Assembly (NCBI GenBank): GCA_002729295.1
Contig: PBTU01000151.1
Coordinates: 1 to 21,717, forward strand
Direction of reading: 5' to 3'
Source: Verrucomicrobiales bacterium
GTDB taxonomy: Bacteria > Verrucomicrobiota > Verrucomicrobiia > Verrucomicrobiales > Akkermansiaceae
Length of the DNA stretch: 21,717 nt
Below, one piece after another: positions 1 to 5,829 of this stretch (position 1 is the stretch's first letter; every line of letters begins with the position of its first letter). The notes under the pieces are model-generated. The model made no database searches and was not told the DNA's origin. It was given only the letters and a program-made list of their open reading frames with translations. A program made the position numbers and the translations under genes.

Positions 1-247
1 ACCTTCATTTCGACACCGCTTTTCGCAGCTCCGCAGATCACGGAATTTGTCCCGATCAATACGAACTCACAGACCGAGGGCCTCGATAATGGTACGACAT
101 TCCGACGATTTAAAAAATTAGAGCACCATTTCTACCGCCATTTTGAGTCAGGAACTGACGCCTGATGGCTTGGGTCGAAAGATCACGCTGGAGATGTCGG
201 AGGGGGCGAGTGGATTTGGGCGGGTGAGAGTGAGCCCCAGAGAATAA
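1..247 (+). pseudogene. Possible decayed remnant of a lamin-tail/CotH-type exported protein gene
   Basis: Frame 1 is open from the window edge to a TGA at 163-165. It begins with what looks like the end of a signal peptide (PLFAAP) followed by QITEFVPINTNS. This resembles the mature N-terminus of Verrucomicrobial lamin-tail/CotH proteins, which commonly start with ITEF or ISEF followed by a short Asn/Ser/Thr-rich stretch. The resemblance is lost after about codon 25. Frame 2 opens after a TAG at 119-121 and ends at a TAA at 245-247. Its last residues (GFGRVRVS) resemble the FxRLRV ending of such proteins, including the one at the right end of this window. I infer an internally deleted, frameshifted relic. 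Alternatively, frame 1 may be the end of a short real gene beginning left of the window, with frame 2 meaningless. The family match is from memory of typical sequences, not from an alignment. Confidence 0.3.
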
Positions 248-368
248 GTCTTCAGGCGAGAGCGGCGCTTTCTATCGATTGTTTCAAAATTGTTCCATGA
301 ATTTGAGTCACAATCTTGCCACATAATATTAGGCGCGGAAATTCGCGAGTGGCTCTACACGTGCTGAC
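1..368. other. Gene-poor left edge / upstream region of the first intact gene
   Basis: No intact coding region is visible here apart from the possible remnant at 1-247. Positions 248-368 are somewhat AT-richer and should contain the promoter of the gene at 369. A weak sigma70-like candidate is TTGAGT at 303-308 with TATTAG at 327-332, an 18-base spacer. The match is too poor to call a promoter. No hairpin or repeat stands out. Confidence 0.4.
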
Positions 369-800
369 ATGAACCGAAAGGGTTCAGTCACCATGTGTGA
401 AGAAATAGAAATCGACCCCGTCGGGGATCATTGTTGGAACCGTTCGAGTCTGGAGCAGTTGAAGAGAAATCTTCAGTGTTCGGATGCCGAACTCTGTGAA
501 ATTTTACTTCGGGAGGAATTCCATCCCTCGTTCGATGCCCTGAAAGTCAGAGATGCCTTGCGAGAGGAACATGAGCTGGGACGAGATCCTTACCTCTTGG
601 TGATGGGTCAGTTGGAGTTCGCGTCCTTTCTCCATTTTGTCTATCGCGGTTTTGGCGAGGAATCGGGGAGTGCTTACCGTAAACTCTACTTCCTGGGAGT
701 GAAGGTGGCTTCCGTTTCGGGGGCTTCCCACCTAGAATTTATTTCCGACTTGAGCCATCCGGTTTTGGGGGGAGGGGAATTCCATCCGCAAGTCGCGTAA
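369..800 (+). CDS. Hypothetical protein, 143 aa
   Basis: I do not recognise this protein. It has no signal peptide, no membrane segment and no obvious cofactor motif. The composition is acidic in the first half (a run near residues 10-17 is EEIEIDPV) with three cysteines, and residues about 25-70 look helical and charged. The C-terminal third is glycine- and histidine-containing. The first ATG is at 369, but an in-frame ATG at 393 (MCEEIEID) is an equally good start and would give 135 aa. Neither has a convincing Shine-Dalgarno sequence, although AAGGG lies about 12 bases before the second. It ends 43 bases before the dipeptidase lipoprotein gene on the same strand, so co-transcription is possible. 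A real gene is likely but not certain. Confidence 0.5.
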   Translation: MNRKGSVTMCEEIEIDPVGDHCWNRSSLEQLKRNLQCSDAELCEILLREEFHPSFDALKVRDALREEHELGRDPYLLVMGQLEFASFLHFVYRGFGEESGSAYRKLYFLGVKVASVSGASHLEFISDLSHPVLGGGEFHPQVA

Positions 801-843
801 AATTAGATTTCGTTGAGCTGAATTCGAAATTAGAGTCCCTCCC

Positions 844-1548
844 GTGAGATGGGCATTTCCGACAACTCTGGGTCTGAGCCTTTCAGCGGTAGCATTCATT
901 GTGGCTTGCAGTAGCAGCACCCGGTGGGAAGGCGGAAACCCTGTTTTGAGTGATCTGCCTGTTTCCAAGTCACCTGTTTTAGCCAAAGCGGGCCTGATCG
1001 AGATCTCGGAGGTCGATTCGTCGATCAGGATCGATCTTCGATATACCCGCCATTCGGCGATTGCGAAAAAAGCTCTTTATCAGTCCGGAATGCCCGCCTT
1101 GCTCCGGCCTGAGACCGCAGTGCGTCTGCGCCGGGCTAATGAAAAGGTGAAGCTTCATGGTTATCGGATTATGGTCTGGGATGCTTATCGGCCTCCGAGT
1201 GCCCAGCTTGTGTTGTGGGATGCTTCGGGGCACGACGACCGATATGTCGCGAATCCCTTCAGCAAGCCGTCCCAGCATTCCTGTGGTACCGCAGTCGATG
1301 TGACCTTGGTGACTTCTTCGGGAGAGCCTGTCGAGATGCCTACCGGTTTTGACCGCTTTACTGCGGAGGCTGCGGCCATGTATGAACATCCTGATCAGGA
1401 AGTGATGGCGCGAAAGCACATTCTGCAGCGAGCCATGATAGAGGCTGGATTTTTTCCGCTGCCAAACGAATGGTGGCATTTTACCGATCGTCGTTTCAAA
1501 GATTATCCCGAGACTATTTCACTCTCCGAAATTCAATCTGCTCTATGA
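844..1548 (+). CDS. D-alanyl-D-alanine dipeptidase, VanX/DdpX-type M15D peptidase, lipoprotein
   Basis: This is a predicted zinc dipeptidase that hydrolyses D-Ala-D-Ala. The VanX-type signature is complete. S143, H145, G148, A150 and D152 form the SxHxxGxAxD motif, which supplies two zinc ligands. E209 and H212 (EWWH) supply the catalytic base and third ligand. R116 in DAYRP matches the conserved substrate-stabilising arginine. The N-terminus is hydrophobic and ends in IVAC with C22, a lipobox, so the enzyme is probably anchored in the cell envelope, facing the periplasm. The start is GTG at 844; no in-frame ATG fits the signal peptide and no clear Shine-Dalgarno is seen. The stop overlaps the start of the next gene by four bases (ATGA), which suggests translational coupling. 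No vanH, vanA or vanRS-type genes are nearby, so peptidoglycan turnover or D-Ala salvage is likelier than glycopeptide resistance. VanX, DdpX and PcgL are related named enzymes. Confidence 0.9.
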   Translation: MRWAFPTTLGLSLSAVAFIVACSSSTRWEGGNPVLSDLPVSKSPVLAKAGLIEISEVDSSIRIDLRYTRHSAIAKKALYQSGMPALLRPETAVRLRRANEKVKLHGYRIMVWDAYRPPSAQLVLWDASGHDDRYVANPFSKPSQHSCGTAVDVTLVTSSGEPVEMPTGFDRFTAEAAAMYEHPDQEVMARKHILQRAMIEAGFFPLPNEWWHFTDRRFKDYPETISLSEIQSAL

Positions 1549-2951
1549 ATTTTTTTCTTTTTCTCTTCGCCGGCCTCGCTTCCCTCTCCGCACAGATTAA
1601 GCCGCTCGTCGGCACCTATCTGGGCGACAACCAGCGGAATTTTTACGGTAATGTCGCACCGTCAAAGCTCAGGGTGAAATGGAAAATCTACCTCGGATCA
1701 GGAAAAACCACCTTCGGCAATGGCGATACCCGCACTTGGAAGGGAGCAGGATGGACCGGACAGCCTTTGGTCATTCAGGAGGGAAAGGAACTTTATTTGA
1801 TTCAGGGAACGCTCAGCCATCACGTCAAAAAAATCCGTGCTCGCGACGGCAAGGTGATCTGGTCCACAAGCGTCGGAGATGTCATTAAAGGAACCCCCAC
1901 CTTCATGGATGTCGGTGGCCCGGCGGAGTCGCGCTACGTCCTGATCGTGGGAAGCCGAAGCGGCTACGGCCAACATTGGCGGACTGGAACCGCCCATAGT
2001 TTGCATGGAGTTTCCTATCTGAGTGGAAAAATTCTCTGGCGTCACAATAGCGTCGCGACCGCCTCGAATAGCCGCGACGTCGATGCCTCGGCAATCGACT
2101 TGGGAGGGAAAGCCGCAATTCCATTGGAGAATGGATTTTTTACGGTTTTCTCACCTGATGCCCGCAAGGCTTCCGCAAAGGCGGGCTTCCCGACCCCCAA
2201 GATCTACAAGCAGATGAAGCTTTTCAAGGAGAGTGACCGACAGCTTTATCGTAGTGAGCTTTGTTCTGAATCATCGCCTACCGTCTATCGGGGATCGGCT
2301 TATATTGCGGCCGGAGTGGGGCGTGTTTATGCCTGTGGATTTGGTTTTTTCGGCGGACTTGGTTGGAGCCTCGATGTCGGAGGCGACCTCAATGGCACCA
2401 TGCCGCTGACCAATGACAACCACCTCCTGTTAGGCATCGAAAAGCAGTTTATCAACGGCCGAGGAGGTGTGATGAAATTCAAACCCAAGGGCGGCGTGAA
2501 GTGGTATTACCCGCTTCCCGATCGTAAATGGTATACTTGGAATGGTGGATTAGTCGGCAGCCCCGCCGTGAACCACCGTTACCAATCCGATGTTTCCAAA
2601 GACCTCGCTTGCTTCGTCGGAATCGACGGGGTCTTGACTCTCATTGATCACAAGCAAGTGCAGTCCGGAGTCGTGGTGCCCGGCCCACGTGACCTGAAGC
2701 AATATCCCACCCCGCTTGTTCTGGATCGGGTGAAACTTCCCCAGGGTTCGATTTCCACTCCGCTTTTCGTCGGAAACAAAATCATCGTCGGCTACGACAA
2801 CGGCATGGACCTCTACCAGGTTACTCCCGATGGCAAACTCCAGCGACTCGACCGCCTCAGTGGGCCCATGTTCGATGCCACTCCGATCGTCTGGAACGGT
2901 CGAGTCTATGCCGGCTCCAAGAACGGAAATCTCTATTGCCTCGGGAATTAA
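1545..2951 (+). CDS. Exported PQQ-like (BamB-like) beta-propeller protein
   Basis: The 468-residue protein starts at the ATG overlapping the dipeptidase stop. That start begins a clean signal peptide (MNFFLFLFAGLASLSA, predicted cleavage before Q17); in-frame starts further upstream lie inside the dipeptidase gene and would spoil it. The mature part shows repeated propeller-blade motifs of the PQQ-like type: GKVIWSTSVGD, GKILWRHN, GGVKWYYPLPD, GVLTLIDHK and a final NGRVYAGSKNGNLYCLGN, each with the aromatic residue and Gly-Asn/Asp-Gly turns expected of blades. Such domains bind PQQ in dehydrogenases or act as scaffolds, as in BamB. No dehydrogenase-specific domain or cytochrome motif (CxxCH) is present, so a scaffold or binding role is more likely. 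Verrucomicrobia and Planctomycetes carry many such proteins of unknown role. The overlap with the dipeptidase gene suggests a joint envelope function, but that is inference. Confidence 0.85.
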   Translation: MNFFLFLFAGLASLSAQIKPLVGTYLGDNQRNFYGNVAPSKLRVKWKIYLGSGKTTFGNGDTRTWKGAGWTGQPLVIQEGKELYLIQGTLSHHVKKIRARDGKVIWSTSVGDVIKGTPTFMDVGGPAESRYVLIVGSRSGYGQHWRTGTAHSLHGVSYLSGKILWRHNSVATASNSRDVDASAIDLGGKAAIPLENGFFTVFSPDARKASAKAGFPTPKIYKQMKLFKESDRQLYRSELCSESSPTVYRGSAYIAAGVGRVYACGFGFFGGLGWSLDVGGDLNGTMPLTNDNHLLLGIEKQFINGRGGVMKFKPKGGVKWYYPLPDRKWYTWNGGLVGSPAVNHRYQSDVSKDLACFVGIDGVLTLIDHKQVQSGVVVPGPRDLKQYPTPLVLDRVKLPQGSISTPLFVGNKIIVGYDNGMDLYQVTPDGKLQRLDRLSGPMFDATPIVWNGRVYAGSKNGNLYCLGN

Positions 2952-2956
2952 GGGCG

Positions 2957-3094
2957 CTACTTGAGATCAGAAAAAACCGTCCGCGCTCCCCGAACCGAGA
3001 TTTTTTGATTCTTGGCGTAGGCCTCGCGGATTTCTTTTTTTGTTCCATTGCGAAGCCAAACCTCCCGAGCGTCGTGGAGAAAAGAAGGAGCCAT
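2957..3094 (-). CDS. Small hypothetical protein, 45 aa
   Basis: A short open frame on the minus strand starts at ATG 3094 and stops with TAG at 2957-2959, only five bases from the end of the convergent propeller gene. The product begins MAPSFLHDAREVWLRNGT, continues with a charged, helix-prone stretch (KKEIREAYAKNQKISVRG) and ends TVFSDLK. It has no signal peptide, cysteine or membrane segment. Amino-acid composition and codon choice look like coding sequence rather than chance, and it fills a 225-base gap that otherwise has no explanation. There is no clear Shine-Dalgarno. I do not recognise a family. A DNA- or RNA-binding helix pair is conceivable but unsupported. Confidence 0.45.
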   Translation of the reverse strand: MAPSFLHDAREVWLRNGTKKEIREAYAKNQKISVRGARTVFSDLK

Positions 3095-3176
3095 TTTATT
3101 GTTTCAGCAAGCGTTGCCTATAAACTCTATTATCTCAGGGCTTGGAGCTTTTTAAAAATGGTGCACCCTATCACCA

Positions 3177-5021
3177 GTGACTTTTCTCGCTTATCTTGCC
3201 TTCCTTTTACTTCTTGGCGTCGTGGCCCAGTGGACCGCCTGGAGATTGAAACTTCCCTCCATTCTTCTCCTTCTCGTCTTTGGCTTTGCGCTGTCTCAAT
3301 TTACGGGGACGCGTATCGATGACTATCTGGCCAACGAATCGGCGCTGCTGAGTTTGGTGGGATTTTTTGTGGCGGTCATTCTTTTCGAAGGAGGCCTGAC
3401 GTTGAAAATCTCGGAACTTAAGGAGGCCGGAACGCCGGTCTTTCGGCTGTGCACCGTCGCGGTGGTGATCGCGTTCGGGCTGACCACCGTCGCGGCCCGG
3501 GTAAGCCTAGGTTATCATTGGCAAATTTGCGCGCTGCTTGGAGCGATCCTGGTCGTGACCGGTCCGACGGTGGTGGCGCCGCTTCTTCGTCTGATCAAAC
3601 CCCGCCGCAAGGTGGCGTCGATTGTGAAATGGGAGGGCATTGTCGTCGATCCCATCGGTGCCGTTCTCGCGGTGCTCGTGTTCATCATTATCCAGCAAGG
3701 CGGACTGGAACAGGGCTGGGATAATGCGGCCATGGCAATTTTCAAGACCGTTGTAATCGGCATTGGAGTCGGCTGGTCGCTCGCCAAGCTCACGGAATAC
3801 CTCATGGCAGAGCATCTCATTCCCGACTTCCTCGAAACGATGTTTTTCCTTGCTCTCATTGGAGTCGCCTTCGCGGGATCAAATGTCTTGCAGCATGAAT
3901 CTGGCCTCCTCACCGTCACCGTGATGGGCGTGGCGCTGGCCAATCAAAAACGGGTCTCAGTTCGTCATATTCTCGAGTTCAAAGAAAACCTCCGCGTTCT
4001 CATCATCTCGCTGCTCTTCCTCATGCTTTCCGGCCGGATTGGGCTCGATGAACTTCAAGCGGTCTGGAAGAAAGGTCTCTTCTTCCTGGCTCTCCTCATT
4101 CTCGTGGTGCGACCGGTCTCAGTGTTTCTCTCCAATATCGGCTCGAACAAAACCTCTTTTCGAGAGCAGCTCTTTCTCGCCTTGCTCGCTCCCCGCGGGA
4201 TTGTGGCTGCGGCGGTGACTTCGGTTTTTGCGCTCGAGATCTTGCACACCGCCGAGCACCACCCGGACAATAAAACCTACGCTGCTTTGGCTGCTGAAGC
4301 GGGGGAACTGGTACCACTTGTCTTCATCATCATTTTTGGAACGGTGACCTTTTACGGACTCCTTGCCGCGCCTTTGGCCCGCCGACTTGGGCTCTCCGAT
4401 GGCAACCCGACCGGCATTCTTTTTGCCGGTGCCAATTCGTGGATCCGAGTGGTCGCCAAGGGGCTCGTTGCCGAAGGGCATCAAGTGCTTCTCCTGGATA
4501 CCCAATACGAAAACATCGCCGCCGCCCGCCTTGAGGGACTCCGAGCGGTGCGGGCTAATATTCTCTCCGAATATGCCGAAGAAGAAATCGATCTTTCCGG
4601 CCTTGGTCATCTCGTTGCAGCAACCCCCAACAATGAAGTGAACTCGCTCGCGGCCCAGGAGTTTCAACACCAGTTTGGAAAGGCCAAGGTCTGGCAAATC
4701 ACGCCACAGGACGTCGATGCCCATCATTCCAAAGCCGTTGCCAATCACATGCGCGGACGCTTCTGTTTCTTCGGCGGCCCCAAGCTCCGGGACCTCGGCT
4801 TGCTCGTTGCGAAAGGAGCGGTCATGAAAGCGACCCAACTCACCGAGAAATTCACTCTCGAGGATTTTCGCGAAATGCACAGCGAGGATGCCCTGATTCT
4901 TTTCCAGTCCGACGAAGAAAAAGGTCTCCGTCCTGTCATGGCAGATACCGAAGACATTGAGGGACCGACGACCATTCTATCCTTGGTTTTGGAAAAAGAA
5001 GACCCCACGCCAGTAGGATGA
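3177..5021 (+). CDS. CPA1-type cation/proton antiporter with C-terminal RCK/TrkA-N-like domain
   Basis: Predicted inner-membrane exchanger of Na+ or K+ for H+, 614 aa. Residues 1-400 hold about 12 hydrophobic segments with CPA1/NhaP-type signatures: LFEGGLTLKISEL near 69-81, TGPTVVAPLLR at 128-138, EGIVVDPIGA at 153-162 and LAPRGIVAAAVTSVFALE at 337-354. D158 is the expected ion-binding aspartate, but the residue before it is valine rather than the asparagine of the usual ND pair. Residues about 412-540 resemble an RCK-N/TrkA-N Rossmann domain (GILFAGANSW, then VLLLDTQ about 20 residues later), with a degenerate glycine loop. Residues 541-614 form a short extra domain. The start is GTG 3177; no in-frame ATG is available before the first membrane segment. 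The stop overlaps the methyltransferase start by four bases. Counter-ion and ligand cannot be told from sequence. Confidence 0.87.
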   Translation: MTFLAYLAFLLLLGVVAQWTAWRLKLPSILLLLVFGFALSQFTGTRIDDYLANESALLSLVGFFVAVILFEGGLTLKISELKEAGTPVFRLCTVAVVIAFGLTTVAARVSLGYHWQICALLGAILVVTGPTVVAPLLRLIKPRRKVASIVKWEGIVVDPIGAVLAVLVFIIIQQGGLEQGWDNAAMAIFKTVVIGIGVGWSLAKLTEYLMAEHLIPDFLETMFFLALIGVAFAGSNVLQHESGLLTVTVMGVALANQKRVSVRHILEFKENLRVLIISLLFLMLSGRIGLDELQAVWKKGLFFLALLILVVRPVSVFLSNIGSNKTSFREQLFLALLAPRGIVAAAVTSVFALEILHTAEHHPDNKTYAALAAEAGELVPLVFIIIFGTVTFYGLLAAPLARRLGLSDGNPTGILFAGANSWIRVVAKGLVAEGHQVLLLDTQYENIAAARLEGLRAVRANILSEYAEEEIDLSGLGHLVAATPNNEVNSLAAQEFQHQFGKAKVWQITPQDVDAHHSKAVANHMRGRFCFFGGPKLRDLGLLVAKGAVMKATQLTEKFTLEDFREMHSEDALILFQSDEEKGLRPVMADTEDIEGPTTILSLVLEKEDPTPVG

Positions 5022-5761
5022 ATTCCGGATACCACGGCCTCGAAGCCCTTTGGCACGACCTCTTTTGGAAGGCCGAGGAGGCGCCGAGCGAGATCGAGCT
5101 TCTCGATAATTTTCTGCAAAATCATGACGGGATGTCTCTCTATGTCGGGAGTGGTTCCGGGCGCCTTCTCGGGCCTTTGGTGGCGGCGGGGCATCAGCTA
5201 ACCGGGTTGGAAATTTCCCCTGAAATGGTGACGCTTTCCCGTGAGAACTTTCCCGATATTTCCGTCATCGAGTCTTCCTGGCAGGAGCACGAGGCCGATG
5301 AGAAATATTCTTCCATCCTCATTCCCGCGTTCACCTTTCAGCTCTTCCCAGATCCGCAAAAGCAACTTCAGCGCCTTCGCGCGCAAACGGATCATCTTTA
5401 CCTCACCCTCTTTTTCCCCTGGGCCGAAGTGACGGGAGATCTTCCGCAGAACGAATGGTATTTCGATCGTGGGATCCAGCTTCCCACCGGGGAAATGGGA
5501 GAGCTGGAAACGCGATATAAGATCAAGGAATCCACTGGCGCTCTCATCCGAAAGCATCGTTATACCCTGAAAGATAAAACCGGTGGGATCGTCCGACAGG
5601 AAGTGACCGAGCAAGCCCTTCGCTTCTTTCCCGATGCTTCTCTGAAAAAGCTCCTCAAGAATACCGGCTGGGAGATTGCGAAAGAAATCTACAATTTGGG
5701 GGAGTCAGAAGAGGACGATCTGGTCTACGTAGCGACGATGCATCTTCGTGGCTCTGTGTGA
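5018..5761 (+). CDS. Class I SAM-dependent methyltransferase
   Basis: The 247-residue protein has the Rossmann-fold SAM-binding signature. Motif I is LYVGSGSGRLLGPL at residues 41-54, with glycines 44, 46 and 48. The ribose-binding acidic residue is E65 in LTGLEIS, followed by PEMVTLSREN as in many small-molecule methyltransferases. The C-terminal part contains a YFDRG segment and a strand-rich region (RYKIKE, HRYTLKD) typical of the UbiE/MeT-11/25-like group. The substrate is unknown. Its ATG overlaps the stop of the antiporter gene by four bases, so the two are very probably co-transcribed and translationally coupled. Why an ion antiporter should be coupled to a methyltransferase is unclear. 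The ileS gene follows after 68 bases. Confidence 0.85.
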   Translation: MNSGYHGLEALWHDLFWKAEEAPSEIELLDNFLQNHDGMSLYVGSGSGRLLGPLVAAGHQLTGLEISPEMVTLSRENFPDISVIESSWQEHEADEKYSSILIPAFTFQLFPDPQKQLQRLRAQTDHLYLTLFFPWAEVTGDLPQNEWYFDRGIQLPTGEMGELETRYKIKESTGALIRKHRYTLKDKTGGIVRQEVTEQALRFFPDASLKKLLKNTGWEIAKEIYNLGESEEDDLVYVATMHLRGSV

Positions 5762-5829
5762 GGTCTGATCAGCCTCCCCCGACCCTTGACCTTTTCGCCC
5801 GCTCTGCCTAGCGTCCCGCCTTTAGCGCT

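Noticed and set aside
1470..1544. Upstream in-frame starts for the propeller protein
   Set aside because: They lie inside the dipeptidase gene. ATG 1545 gives a clean signal peptide and a standard ATGA overlap.
844..1548. Glycopeptide-resistance gene (vanX)
   Set aside because: The enzyme family matches, but no ligase, dehydrogenase or two-component genes accompany it and it carries a lipoprotein signal, so a resistance role is not supported.
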